A DNA stretch of 64,000 bases from assembly GCA_900316965.1 (NCBI GenBank), contig ONEY01000005.1, forward strand, positions 1-64,000. Reading direction: 5' to 3'. Shown one piece after another: positions 1-8,411 of this stretch (position 1 is its first letter; each line of letters starts with the position of its first letter). The notes under the pieces are model-generated. The model was not told the DNA's origin and made no database searches. It saw nothing but the letters and a program-made list of their open reading frames with translations. Source of the stretch: an uncultured Bacteroidales bacterium. Its GTDB lineage: Bacteria > Bacteroidota > Bacteroidia > Bacteroidales > P3. The position numbers and the translations under genes were made by a program.

Positions 1-1
1 T

Positions 2-529
2 AACGGCTACTGCAAGCAGATACGGTCAAACGTGCATGCATACTATAATGGAGTTGTCAATATGGGTGAAGTCGATATCATTGTCTCTACCCTTTGGGCC
101 TATATCAAACCCGAAAACTCTTATCTGACAGAGAAGGGCGTGAGTGACTTTTACCGAATCAGATACAACGGCCACCGTCTTTCGTCCGACACTTTCAACC
201 TTGAGCATGAGCGCTGCCTGCAGTTTGTGAAGAAGGCCGTCTTGGAGAATATTGCAAAGTTCAAGATTGTGGTAACTCATCATGTGCCGACGGAGTTATG
301 CACAGCACCAAAGTTCCGCGACAGCCTGATATATGGTGCTTTTACTGTGGAATTAGGCAACTACATCGCAGAGTCAGGCATCGACTACTGGATTTACGGA
401 CACTCGCATAGGAATATCGATGCACAGATTGGCGACACACGTATCCTTTCCAACCAGTTGGGGTACGTCTCTCATGGAGAACATAGAACTAACGGATTTG
501 ACCCAGGACGATGCATAATATTATTATGA
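2..529 (+). CDS. Metallophosphoesterase, C-terminal part (5' end outside window)
   Basis: The reading frame is open from the first bases of the window, so this is the C-terminal part of a larger protein whose start lies upstream. About 175 residues are visible. They include VVTHHVPT and, later, IYGHSHRNID, which match the His motifs that close the dinuclear metal site of calcineurin-like phosphoesterases. The end of the protein (HRTNGFDPGR) is typical of small bacterial members of this family. Substrate and role cannot be told from this fragment. The stop codon overlaps the ATG of the next small frame by 4 nt (ATGA). Confidence 0.8.
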   Translation, partial: NGYCKQIRSNVHAYYNGVVNMGEVDIIVSTLWAYIKPENSYLTEKGVSDFYRIRYNGHRLSSDTFNLEHERCLQFVKKAVLENIAKFKIVVTHHVPTELCTAPKFRDSLIYGAFTVELGNYIAESGIDYWIYGHSHRNIDAQIGDTRILSNQLGYVSHGEHRTNGFDPGRCIILL

Positions 530-708
530 AGAAAACAGCGCTTATCCTACATGGTCAACCTGCACCACAAGGAGGTAGTCATCATGGCTGGCACCATCCG
601 ACACGTCCGGTTGTGATCAGGAACATGCAGGGAGAAGTAATCGCCCGACTTGGAGAGGAACAAGGTTGCACCGGCGACCTCGACATTGAAAAAGAGATGA
701 TTGCATAA
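526..708 (+). CDS. Small hypothetical protein, possibly a decayed gene
   Basis: A 60-residue frame starting at an ATG that overlaps the stop of the phosphoesterase (ATGA), which supports translational coupling. It is rich in His near residues 16-30 and resembles no family I recognise. After the TAA at 706-708 the same frame continues in coding-like fashion (LQELKE, then a TAG at 727-729, then WELGSGAPWF and so on) to a third stop at 793-795. It may therefore be the surviving 5' part of a gene broken by two nonsense codons. Alternatively it is a genuine short protein or a chance frame. Confidence 0.4.
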   Translation: MKKTALILHGQPAPQGGSHHGWHHPTRPVVIRNMQGEVIARLGEEQGCTGDLDIEKEMIA

Positions 709-991
709 TTGCAGGAGCTAAAAGAATAGTGGGAATTAGGCAGCGGAGCTCCATGGTTTTGTGAAAATATTTTGCCGTATTCAAAAAAAGTGTAATTTTA
801 CACCAAATTTCGAATAGGCGGTATTATGGCTAATTATATCTGGCGATAGTTTCAAAAAATTGTAATTGTCGGTGAAGATATTGCACCCTTTACCGATGGG
901 CAAGGCATCCAATACATTGGATTGTTCTCTTTTCTGTTGTCGTCGGAGAAAATATTGTAGGAGAGAATCCTGCAAAGGATATCTGAGCAGT
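709..991. other. Gene-poor stretch with decayed coding signal
   Basis: The first part (to 795) continues the frame of the preceding small ORF through two stop codons. The rest is AT-rich, and I see no convincing gene, RNA or terminator in it. A 110-residue antisense frame over 781-1113 has no family features and partly covers the AraC remnant, so I did not call it. Confidence 0.4.
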
Positions 992-1106
992 AAAGATTGA
1001 CTTTTTATATTCGACGGATTTCTTGGCGATGAATGCGCCGGAGCTGGGGCACACCTGTATGCATCCGCTGTGCGGAGGTGATATTTTTCAACAGAAGTAC
1101 CATCTA
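992..1106 (+). pseudogene. Remnant of an AraC-type regulator 5' end (duplicate of 2417 onwards)
   Basis: This stretch matches the start of the AraC-like gene at 2417-2530 almost base for base over about 85 nt (AAGATTGACTTT, then GATTTCTTGGCGATGAATRCGCC, then GAGCTGGGRCACACCTG). It then diverges with deletions and resumes briefly at TTCAAC...TACCA. The start codon position reads GTA instead of ATG and no frame stays open. It is a dead copy. The ATPase gene 1210-2412 lies between this remnant and the longer copy, so the pair forms a direct repeat around the ATPase. Confidence 0.7.
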
Positions 1107-1176
1107 TACCCATAAAGTATATGTGATAAAAAACACAAAAATATATTTTTATTAAGTATAATTCATAAACATTTCA

Positions 1177-1184
1177 TATCTTTG
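1177..1184 (+). promoter_or_regulatory. Bacteroidota-type -7 box for the ATPase gene
   Basis: TATCTTTG fits the TAnnTTTG -7 element and lies 26 nt before the ATG at 1210. No clear TTTG is present 19 nt upstream, so this is a partial promoter match. Confidence 0.5.
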
Positions 1185-1209
1185 CATTGTCAAATATAAT
1201 TATTTTATC

Positions 1210-2412
1210 ATGAAATTAATTGAACGACAAAGATATATAGAAAAAATCACTAAATGGTTTGGTAAAGATATGGCCATAGTGCTCACCGGACAGCGGCGGG
1301 TGGGTAAGAGTTGCATACTGCGTTATCTGTGTGAGAAGTTGTCTGAAGAGGGTAATGTGATATTTATCGACAAGGAGCAACGCCAGTTCGACGGCATCAG
1401 AACCTATATTGACCTGAACGAATATATCGAAGCTCACATGGCCGAAGGGAATTGCAACTACATTATGATTGACGAAGTGCAGGATATAGTAGAGTTTGAA
1501 CGGACGCTGAGGAGCTTTTACAAGGAGCCAAACACTGAAGTGATTGTCACGGGGAGCAATGCGAAGATGCTGAGCAGCGAGTTGTCGACACTTATTGGCG
1601 GACGTTATGTTGAAATCTATATACAGCCATTGTCATACGACGAGTTCCTGACATTCCACAGCCTTTCAGACAGCAACCCTGATGCACTGAGCAGTTATAT
1701 CGAATACGGCGGTATGCCGGGGTTGGTACAAATCGGCCTCGACCGAGAGAGTGCAGCCAAATACCTCTCAAGTATCTACGACACTACGCTTTTGAAAGAC
1801 GTTGTGATGAGAAACCAGATACGCAATGTCGACTTTCTCTCCAAGTTGGTGCAATATATGGCCGACAACGAAGGCAAGCTTATCTCGGCCACCAACATCA
1901 GCAACTATATGAAGTCCATAAGAGAAAACATCTCTCCATCCGTCATCATCAACTACCAGAAGATGCTGAGCGATTCCTACCTGCTACACAAGGTGAGCCG
2001 CTACGATATCCATGGGAAACGTCTATTTGAAAGCAATGAGAAGTTCTATTTCGAAGACCAAGGTATCAGAAATGCCATATCTGGAGGAACGAGAGACCAA
2101 GATATTGAAAAGATAATAGAAGGTGTGGTGTACCAACACCTGATAAGATTAGGATATAAAGTATATGTCGGTCAGTTGCAGGCAGGAGAGATCGACTTTG
2201 TTTGTTCAAAAACCACAGGGGAACGGGTATACGTGCAAGTGTCTTATATTGTAGCCGACGAGGCGACACGCGAGCGTGAATTTGGCAACCTGCGGAAGAT
2301 CAACGACAACTATCCCAAATATGTCATATCTATGACACCTTTGGTTTCCAAAAATGACGACAACGGCATTACTCATCTTAGTTTAAGACGTTTTCTCTTG
2401 GAGGGGTTGTGA
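1210..2412 (+). CDS. AAA+ ATPase of the AAA_14 / DUF4143 family
   Basis: A 400-residue P-loop protein. Walker A is GQRRVGKS at residues 27-34, Walker B is YIMIDEVQD at 84-92, and a sensor-like TGSNA follows at 114-118. The C-terminal half is the DUF4143 region, often likened to a nuclease-type fold, with EIDFVC near residue 327. Members are abundant in gut Bacteroidales, vary between strains, and have no firmly known function. The gene has its own -7 box and sits between two copies of an AraC-type regulator start, which suggests it arrived as accessory DNA. It ends 4 nt before the start of the second copy. The family call is firm and the role is unknown. Confidence 0.9.
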   Translation: MKLIERQRYIEKITKWFGKDMAIVLTGQRRVGKSCILRYLCEKLSEEGNVIFIDKEQRQFDGIRTYIDLNEYIEAHMAEGNCNYIMIDEVQDIVEFERTLRSFYKEPNTEVIVTGSNAKMLSSELSTLIGGRYVEIYIQPLSYDEFLTFHSLSDSNPDALSSYIEYGGMPGLVQIGLDRESAAKYLSSIYDTTLLKDVVMRNQIRNVDFLSKLVQYMADNEGKLISATNISNYMKSIRENISPSVIINYQKMLSDSYLLHKVSRYDIHGKRLFESNEKFYFEDQGIRNAISGGTRDQDIEKIIEGVVYQHLIRLGYKVYVGQLQAGEIDFVCSKTTGERVYVQVSYIVADEATREREFGNLRKINDNYPKYVISMTPLVSKNDDNGITHLSLRRFLLEGL

Positions 2413-2416
2413 TTTA

Positions 2417-3228
2417 ATGAAGATTGACTTTCTATACTCGACTGATTTCTTGGCGATGAATACGCCAGAGCTGGGACACACCTGCATGCACCTGCTGTGC
2501 ACGGCAGGCGAAGGGAGTTTCGTGTTCAACGAACGGTGCTACCACATTGTGAAGAACGACCTGGTGGTGATGCCGAACCCCACACGGGCGAAGAACCTCG
2601 CGGCGGCACCGGGGATGGAGGTGGAATGGTTCGCCGCCGACAACAAATTCTTGCATAGCCTACTGCCGTCGAACAACTACAGCATCGGGGGCAGCATCAG
2701 CCTCAACCAGAACCCCGTCATCAAGACCGGCAGGCGGAAATCCTGATGGAGGACTTCCACCGCCTGCGCGACCGTCTCGACGACCGACACCTGCTCTTCT
2801 ACCGTGAGATGATGGGGAGCCTCTGCCTGACGATGATGTACGACATCTTCGAGCTCCACGCTCGGCGCGACGCCACCGACACCCATAGCGACCGCACCGC
2901 CTATATCATCCGTCAGCTGACCGACCTGCTCGCCACCGGCATCAGCCGCACAGAGCGCGACGTCAGCTACTATGCCGAGCGGCTAAATGTCTCCACGAAA
3001 TACCTCTCCGCCACCGTCAAGCGCGTCACCGGCCACAGCGTCAGCAGCTTCATCGACCGCGCCACAGTGCCCATATTGAAAAAATACCTCAACAACGAGC
3101 GCCTGTCGCTCACGCAGATAGCCGACCGGATGAACTTCACCTCGCTGAGCTACTTCAGCCGCTACTGCACCAAGCACCTCGGCCAGTCGCCCAGCGACTA
3201 CCGCCGCAGCCTCCAGCCGCGAGGGTAA
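2417..3228 (+). pseudogene. AraC-family transcriptional regulator, frameshifted
   Basis: Two overlapping frames together make one AraC/XylS-type regulator of about 265-270 residues. Frame one (2417-2746) holds the N-terminal sensor-like domain and ends in NPVIKTGRRKS-stop. The other frame picks up as QDRQAEILMEDFHRLRDRL and runs to 3228 with a clear two-helix-turn-helix DNA-binding domain (YYAERLNVSTKYLSATVKR and LSLTQIADRMNFTSLSYFSRYCTKHLGQSPSDYRR). The shift lies around 2720-2730. Base composition is much more GC-rich than the neighbours, which hints at recent transfer. It is either a true frameshift mutation or a sequencing or assembly error of one base. Confidence 0.8.
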
Positions 3229-3243
3229 ATTGAATTGCCGAAT

Positions 3244-3286
3244 GGGGCGCGACTGACCAGATTCACGTCATACTGGGTCACGCCCC
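3244..3286 (+). terminator. Strong stem-loop after the AraC-type gene
   Basis: GGGGCG...TGACC pairs with GGGTCA-CGCCCC across an AT-rich loop, 15 nt after the regulator stop. There is no clear T-run after it, so it may be a weak terminator or an mRNA-stabilising hairpin. Confidence 0.4.
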
Positions 3287-3375
3287 TTCAAAGTTGGAAA
3301 GAGAATATCCTCTCCTACACCCACAACAGCAAAGTATGGGTAAAGATGAGATACAGCTTTTATTCCTTCTAGCTA

Positions 3376-4683
3376 TTATTCCTCTTTCCAAGGACATTTG
3401 AACCTTTTTTCGTATTCTTCGATAAGGACAGGACGGAAGTCGGGATGGGCAATACGAATAAGATCCTCGGCACGATGCTGCAAGGTGCGCCCCTTGAGCC
3501 GGGCTACGCCATATTCGGTGACAATGTAGTCCACATCGTTTCGCGAAGTGCTTACTGCGGCGCCCTGCGTCAGGAAAGGCTTGATGCGCGATATGGTTCC
3601 ACCGGCGGCGGTACTAGGCATTGCAATAATAGCTTTGCCCTCGCGAGCCAATGACGCTCCACGGATGAAATCCACCTGACCACCAATGCCACTATACTGA
3701 CGGATCCCTATGGTTTCGCTTGCCACCTGTCCCTGAAGATCGACCTCGAGACAGGAATTGATGGAAATCATACGATCGTTCTTCGCAATAATCAAAGGAC
3801 TATTGACATAGTCGACTGGATGGAACTCGACATCGGGGTTGTCGTCGACAAAGTCGTACAACTCACGCGAGCCCATAATGAATGTAACCACAGCCTTGCC
3901 TCTATGCAGTGTCTTGCGCCGTCCGTTTATAACCCCACGCTTCATAAGCTCCATCACCCCGTTGGAGAACATCTCGGAGTGGATGCCAAGGTCGTTCTTG
4001 TTGGTAAGCGAATTCAAAACAGCGTCTGGAATGGCTCCGATACCTAGTTGGAGGGTGGAGCCGTCGGCCACAAGCGAGGCGCAATGGCGGCCAATAGCCA
4101 ACTCGACGTCGCCGGGATCAGGCAGCAATAGTTCCTGGAGACGATAGGCACACGGAATAATGTGGTTCACCTGTGATATATGGACCAAGGTGTCGCCGTG
4201 AGTGAAAGGCATAAACTCATTGGTCTCTATGATGACAGTTTTTGCGGCGCGAATGGCAGCTTGAGCGTAGTCGCAGCTCACACCCAATGAGCAGTAGCCT
4301 TCGGCGTTGGGAGGTGTAGTCTGAAACACAGCAACATCACATGGTATGTCGTTGCCAATCATCGACGGCACATCCTTGAAATAAGCGGGGAAAAAATCGC
4401 CCTCACGCCGTTCTACCACCTCGCGGGAATTGGCTGACAGGAAATTGCTAACATGGCGGAAATGGCCATAGCATTGCGGTTTGTAGCACGGGTTGTCGCC
4501 AAGAGTGGTCATATGGAATATCAGCACATCGTTGTAGTCTTCACAATGGTCAGCCAAAGTTTGCTGTATCAATCTTGGCGCAGCGGCGGCGTGGCCCATA
4601 ACCACACACTGGCCATCGTGAATGTCTTTGATTGCCTCAACAGGCTTTGATACTTTCTTTTTATAATCTTCTTTCCAGTTCAT
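3376..4683 (-). CDS. Acetyl-CoA hydrolase/transferase family CoA-transferase, 4-hydroxybutyrate CoA-transferase-like
   Basis: A 435-residue class I CoA-transferase. Glu237 in IHSEMFSNG sits where the catalytic glutamate that forms the acyl-glutamyl-CoA adduct is expected (Glu238 in the Clostridium aminobutyricum enzyme). A glycine-rich loop, SGIGGQVDF, follows at 331-339. The family moves CoA between acetate and acids such as 4-hydroxybutyrate, butyrate or propionate. The transcript leader holds a cobalamin riboswitch (4862-5030) and a perfect promoter (5097-5127), which suggests a tie to B12-dependent metabolism such as the methylmalonyl-CoA route to propionate. Alternatively it serves butyrate formation together with the Hbd and crotonase genes 6 kb away. 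The exact substrate cannot be read from sequence. Confidence 0.85.
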   Translation of the reverse strand: MNWKEDYKKKVSKPVEAIKDIHDGQCVVMGHAAAAPRLIQQTLADHCEDYNDVLIFHMTTLGDNPCYKPQCYGHFRHVSNFLSANSREVVERREGDFFPAYFKDVPSMIGNDIPCDVAVFQTTPPNAEGYCSLGVSCDYAQAAIRAAKTVIIETNEFMPFTHGDTLVHISQVNHIIPCAYRLQELLLPDPGDVELAIGRHCASLVADGSTLQLGIGAIPDAVLNSLTNKNDLGIHSEMFSNGVMELMKRGVINGRRKTLHRGKAVVTFIMGSRELYDFVDDNPDVEFHPVDYVNSPLIIAKNDRMISINSCLEVDLQGQVASETIGIRQYSGIGGQVDFIRGASLAREGKAIIAMPSTAAGGTISRIKPFLTQGAAVSTSRNDVDYIVTEYGVARLKGRTLQHRAEDLIRIAHPDFRPVLIEEYEKRFKCPWKEE

Positions 4684-4711
4684 ATATGCTATATTTATTT
4701 TACTTTTAACA

Positions 4712-4749
4712 CATTAACAAACAGCCACATTAACGCTAAGTGCATTAAC
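4712..4749 (-). repeat. Three direct copies of CATTAAC (GTTAATG on the coding strand)
   Basis: CATTAAC begins at 4712, 4728 and 4743, spaced 16 and 15 bases apart, between the riboswitch and the CoA-transferase start. The two downstream-most copies extend to CATTAACG. This could be a regulator site or a chance repeat in AT-rich DNA. Confidence 0.4.
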
Positions 4750-4861
4750 GCATTCCTCTGTGTGCTTTCACATCATTAAAATACTGCAAAATACTGGAAA
4801 CAGACCATATGAGAGTCCGTGGAGCAAATGGCTTTTGACGCGAAAGCATTGTCCATAACAA

Positions 4862-5030
4862 AAAGGCAGGTATCCTGGCTTTCACCATACATCCGGCGCC
4901 TTCTCAGACACTATTTCAGTCCAATGGCATATCGTCGGATGATATCAATTGTGATTTACAGTTGCGCGACAGCTCACGATTTGCACGTGATTCCCTCTTA
5001 GCCGCCATTTTTTCGATGGCGGAACCTAAT
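4862..5030 (-). promoter_or_regulatory. Cobalamin (adenosylcobalamin-type) riboswitch
   Basis: Read on the minus strand, the region shows the conserved order of a B12 riboswitch. A GC hairpin (CCGCCAT...ATGGCGG, 5002-5022) is followed by GAGGGAA, then GTGCAAATC, GCGCAACTGTAA, and finally the B12 box AGCCAGGATACCTGCC (4865-4880). It is followed at once by TTTTTG. It lies about 180 nt upstream of the CoA-transferase start and downstream of a good promoter, so it should sense cobalamin and control that gene. Recognition is by motif order only; I could not run a covariance search. Confidence 0.88.
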
Positions 5031-5096
5031 TGTTTATTCTTTCAAAGTGCTGTTGCATTGTTTTGTATGCAATATACAAATATCTCAATGCGATTG

Positions 5097-5127
5097 CAAA
5101 GATACGTAATCTTTATATTTTGGCAAA
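5097..5127 (-). promoter_or_regulatory. Promoter of the riboswitch/CoA-transferase transcript
   Basis: On the minus strand TTTG (5127-5124), exactly 19 nt, then TATCTTTG (5104-5097): a perfect Bacteroidota -33/-7 pair. Transcription should start about 5090, some 60 nt before the riboswitch core. Confidence 0.75.
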
Positions 5128-5165
5128 AGATTTATTGATATATGACGAACCTTGTGGTTAGAGTA

Positions 5166-5211
5166 TGCAAAAAAAGCAAGAGATGCACTCAGATGATAGC
5201 ACCTCTTGCTT
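5166..5211 (-). terminator. Rho-independent terminator downstream of dnaK
   Basis: On the minus strand AGCAAGAGGTGC pairs with GCATCTCTTGCT around a short loop and is followed by seven T. A second short hairpin (GCGGCCT-CCA-AGGCCGC, 5256-5272) lies between the dnaK stop and this terminator. Confidence 0.85.
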
Positions 5212-5326
5212 GTTATTAGCGGGATTGTTTTCCCCTCCGTTTTCTGTTTGGTGTGGCGGCCTTGGAGGCCGCAGAGACCGTGGGGTGGCTTTTTCCGCTT
5301 CTCTATTGTAAAGAGCCACCAGCTCT

Positions 5327-7249
5327 TTACTTCACTTCCTCGTAGTCGGCGTCTTCGACGGTGTCGTTGTTGGAGCCACCGTTGGACTGCTGGCCGGCGT
5401 TAGGATTGCCTTGGAAACCCTGACCGGGGTTCTGAGGACCGGCCTGCTGTTGGGCCTGGTACATCTCCTGGCTGGCAGCCTGCCATGCGGCATTGATTTT
5501 CTCCATGGCGCTGTCAATCTGACCGACGTTGCGGGCACTATGAGCGGCCTTCAACTCGTTGAGGGCGTTCTCAATGGCACTCTTCTTGTCGGCAGGCAGC
5601 TTGTCGCCGTAGTCCTTAAGGTTCTTCTCGCTCTGGAAAATCATGCTGTCGGCAGCATTGATTTTCTCGATTTCCTCTTTGGCCTTCTTGTCGTCGGCAG
5701 CGTGAGCCTCGGCTTCAGCCTTCATTCTCTTTATTTCGTCATCCGAAAGTCCCGAAGAGGCTTCGATACGGATATTCTGGCTCTTGCCAGTGGCCTTGTC
5801 CATAGCACTGACATTGAGGATGCCGTTGGCGTCGATGTCGAAGGTAACCTCAATCTGGGGTACTCCACGTGGTGCTGGCGGAATGCCGGCGAGGTGGAAG
5901 CGGCCGATGGTCTTATTGTCGTTGGCCATGGGGCGTTCGCCCTGAAGGACATGGATTTCGACCTCAGGCTGATTGTCAGCGGCTGTTGAGAAGACTTGAC
6001 TCTTCTTGGTCGGGATGGTGGTGTTGGCATCGATAAGACGTGTCATCACGCCACCGAGAGTCTCAATACCGAGCGAAAGAGGTGTGACATCGAGCAGGAG
6101 GACATCCTTGACCTCGCCAGTGAGGACACCGCCCTGGATAGCGGCTCCGATGGCGACAACTTCGTCGGGGTTGACACCCTTATTGGGGGTCTTGCCAAAG
6201 AATTTCTCTACTATTGCCTGGATGGCGGGTATACGTGTGGAGCCGCCGACGAGGATAACCTCGTTGATGTCGCTATTGGTAAGACCAGCGTCTTTCATAG
6301 CCTGACGGCAAGGTTCGAGGGTAGCCTGAATAAGGTCGTCGCAAAGTTGCTCGAATTTGGCACGGGTCAGTTTCTTTACCAAGTGCTGTGGCACGCCGTC
6401 GGCAACGGTGATGTAGGGCAGATTGATTTCGGTTTCCTGGCTGCTGGAAAGCTCGATTTTGGCTTTCTCGGCGGCCTCTTTCAGACGCTGCATAGCCATT
6501 GGGTCTTTGCGCAGGTCGATGCCTTTGTCGTTCTTGAACTCGTCGGCAAGCCAGTTGATGACCTTCAAGTCGAAGTCGTCACCGCCCAAGTGGGTGTTGC
6601 CGTTGGTTGACTTAACCTCGAACACGCCGTCGCCAAGGTTCAGGATTGAGATATCGAATGTACCGCCACCGAGGTCGAAGACTGCCACATTCATATCCTG
6701 ATTCTTTTTGTCGAGTCCATAAGCCAGAGCAGCAGCTGTAGGCTCGTTGACAATACGTTTGACTTTGAGACCTGCGATTTCGCCAGCCTCTTTGGTGGCT
6801 TGACGCTGACTGTCGTTGAAGTAGGCAGGTACCGTGATGACGGCTTCTGTCACCTCCGTGCCAAGGAAGTCCTCGGCAGTTTTCTTCATCTTCTGAAGAA
6901 CGATTGCGCTGATTTCCTGCGGAGTGTAGAGACGGCCGTTGATCTCGACACGAGGTGTGTTGTTGTCGCCGCGAACCACTTTGTAAGGCACAGCCTCAAT
7001 CTCTTTCTGTACGCGGTCATAAGTTTCACCCATGAAACGCTTGATAGAGTACACTGTGTTGTGAGGGTTGGTGATTGCCTGACGCTTGGCGGGGTCGCCC
7101 ACCTTGCGGTCGCCGTTCTCCAAGAAACCGACAACTGAAGGAGTTGTACGGTTACCTTCGCTGTTCATAATAACAACAGGTTCATTGCCTTCCATGACGC
7201 TGACGCAACTGTTGGTTGTTCCTAAGTCTATTCCTATGATTTTTCCCAT
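5327..7249 (-). CDS. dnaK: Molecular chaperone DnaK (Hsp70)
   Basis: A 640-residue cytoplasmic Hsp70, the usual length. The N-terminal ATPase domain starts [11 protein letters not shown] (residues 5-15), with [14 protein letters not shown] and [10 protein letters not shown] further on. The substrate-binding domain carries [15 protein letters not shown]. The helical lid ends in a Gly/Gln/Asn-rich tail and the acidic [10 protein letters not shown]. It folds client proteins in ATP-driven cycles with DnaJ and GrpE, neither of which is next to it here. It is transcribed alone, with a terminator after it and a short inverted repeat in its leader. Confidence 0.98.
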   Translation of the reverse strand: MGKIIGIDLGTTNSCVSVMEGNEPVVIMNSEGNRTTPSVVGFLENGDRKVGDPAKRQAITNPHNTVYSIKRFMGETYDRVQKEIEAVPYKVVRGDNNTPRVEINGRLYTPQEISAIVLQKMKKTAEDFLGTEVTEAVITVPAYFNDSQRQATKEAGEIAGLKVKRIVNEPTAAALAYGLDKKNQDMNVAVFDLGGGTFDISILNLGDGVFEVKSTNGNTHLGGDDFDLKVINWLADEFKNDKGIDLRKDPMAMQRLKEAAEKAKIELSSSQETEINLPYITVADGVPQHLVKKLTRAKFEQLCDDLIQATLEPCRQAMKDAGLTNSDINEVILVGGSTRIPAIQAIVEKFFGKTPNKGVNPDEVVAIGAAIQGGVLTGEVKDVLLLDVTPLSLGIETLGGVMTRLIDANTTIPTKKSQVFSTAADNQPEVEIHVLQGERPMANDNKTIGRFHLAGIPPAPRGVPQIEVTFDIDANGILNVSAMDKATGKSQNIRIEASSGLSDDEIKRMKAEAEAHAADDKKAKEEIEKINAADSMIFQSEKNLKDYGDKLPADKKSAIENALNELKAAHSARNVGQIDSAMEKINAAWQAASQEMYQAQQQAGPQNPGQGFQGNPNAGQQSNGGSNNDTVEDADYEEVK

Positions 7250-7296
7250 AATGTGTATTTTTTTATTTGTTTATTTCTAATTAATTGTTTTGACAT

Positions 7297-7327
7297 CGAG
7301 TCGAGGGCTTTGGTTGCTTTCGACTCG
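7297..7327 (-). promoter_or_regulatory. Inverted repeat in the dnaK leader
   Basis: CGAGTCGA (7297-7304) and TCGACTCG (7320-7327) form an 8-bp perfect inverted repeat with a 15-nt spacer, 48 nt upstream of the dnaK ATG. It is not the CIRCE element. It could be a leader hairpin or a regulator site for heat-shock control. Confidence 0.35.
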
Positions 7328-7558
7328 CATACCATATTTTTATCTACAAATAAAGTGCCAAAAAACAGAGGATAACAAAAAGTGACATTTTGTCAGCACG
7401 GTTCAACTCAAAGTATGTCATTAGGTTTGTTTTGATGTAAATATAGCAGATTGCTGACTCATTGCCTATGGCAAAAGAAAAGTGATTTCGAAACACATTT
7501 CGAGCTATAGATTTGCTACTGGAGCCAAATAATACATCAATCATTATACTTTTTTATG
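7328..7558. other. Intergenic region upstream of dnaK
   Basis: AT-rich DNA between divergent genes. I see no TAnnTTTG element reading toward dnaK and no credible gene. The one 66-residue frame on the minus strand has no recognisable features. Confidence 0.4.
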
Positions 7559-7566
7559 TATATTTG
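7559..7566 (+). promoter_or_regulatory. -7 box upstream of the lipoprotein gene
   Basis: TATATTTG matches TAnnTTTG and lies about 105 nt before the ATG at 7673. Confidence 0.4.
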
Positions 7567-7672
7567 CATTTTGGAACGAAAGGACGTCTCTAATACATTA
7601 ACAGCCACAGCACACTGACAACCAGAACAATCGCATTGTTTCAAATATTGTTTGAACTCAAAACTCTGTGTT

Positions 7673-8389
7673 ATGAAAAAATACATTTTCTTTCTTTCGG
7701 CATCGATTCTGTGCTCAATGTTGTTCACATCGTGCATAGTTTATCATCCGCACAACGTGGACATACCGTTGCTCAACGAACCCGGAACCTTGCATGCTGA
7801 CGCCTCAATATCCATGACAGGGCCCCTAATGGCAGCTCCTGCCATCAATGCCACTGTGGCATACGCGCCCGTGAACATGCTTGCCCTTCAAGCGGCTGCC
7901 AGCGTAACCAACGCACATTCTTATTATATGCAGGCAGCCGGCGGCACGTATTTTCCTTTTGGGCTCTCGGTGCTGGAATGCTACATCGGATATGGTCACG
8001 GCTATTCGCACACAGACACTATCCGCAATCTGAACCACGAGACCCACAGGGTAGAAGGTCCGTACAACATTGTTTTCAGCCAAATTAATTTTGGCTGGGC
8101 CGATCTTGACGACGGCTGCATAGACGTTGGCTTTGGATTGAAGGGAGGCCTGTTGATTCCAAAATGGGACAAAATCAGGTTGGAATCTGACGGAACCGAG
8201 ACTCTTATAGAGCGTCACGATCAGCCTCATTTCTTACTAGAGCCGCAACTGATGTTCCGCTTCGGCTGGGAGAAATTCAAATTCTCAATCAATGCCAGTT
8301 ATTCATTCCTCGACAGCTGGCCCACCGAAAACAACTACTTCAACTACGAACGTTTCGGTGTGGGGCTTGGCATACATTACGAATTCTGA
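7673..8389 (+). CDS. Putative outer-membrane lipoprotein, beta-barrel-like
   Basis: 238 residues, unknown function. The start is the ATG at 7673 (MKKYIFFLSASILC), which gives a standard signal peptide with lipobox LFTSC at about residues 18-22; the frame extends upstream but adds only a non-signal segment. The mature part alternates polar and aromatic residues and ends in GIHYEF, a terminal Phe typical of beta-barrel strands. It probably sits in the outer membrane. The hydrolase gene follows after 22 nt on the same strand, so the two are likely co-transcribed. Confidence 0.75.
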   Translation: MKKYIFFLSASILCSMLFTSCIVYHPHNVDIPLLNEPGTLHADASISMTGPLMAAPAINATVAYAPVNMLALQAAASVTNAHSYYMQAAGGTYFPFGLSVLECYIGYGHGYSHTDTIRNLNHETHRVEGPYNIVFSQINFGWADLDDGCIDVGFGLKGGLLIPKWDKIRLESDGTETLIERHDQPHFLLEPQLMFRFGWEKFKFSINASYSFLDSWPTENNYFNYERFGVGLGIHYEF

Positions 8390-8411
8390 TTTTTTACATA
8401 AAGCCCATTCG

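Noticed and set aside
781..1113. 110-residue minus-strand frame
   Set aside because: No family features; it covers the AraC remnant on the other strand and AT-rich DNA.
5411..6610. Two long plus-strand frames (192 and 204 residues) inside dnaK
   Set aside because: They are antisense shadows of a strongly conserved gene with biased codon use.
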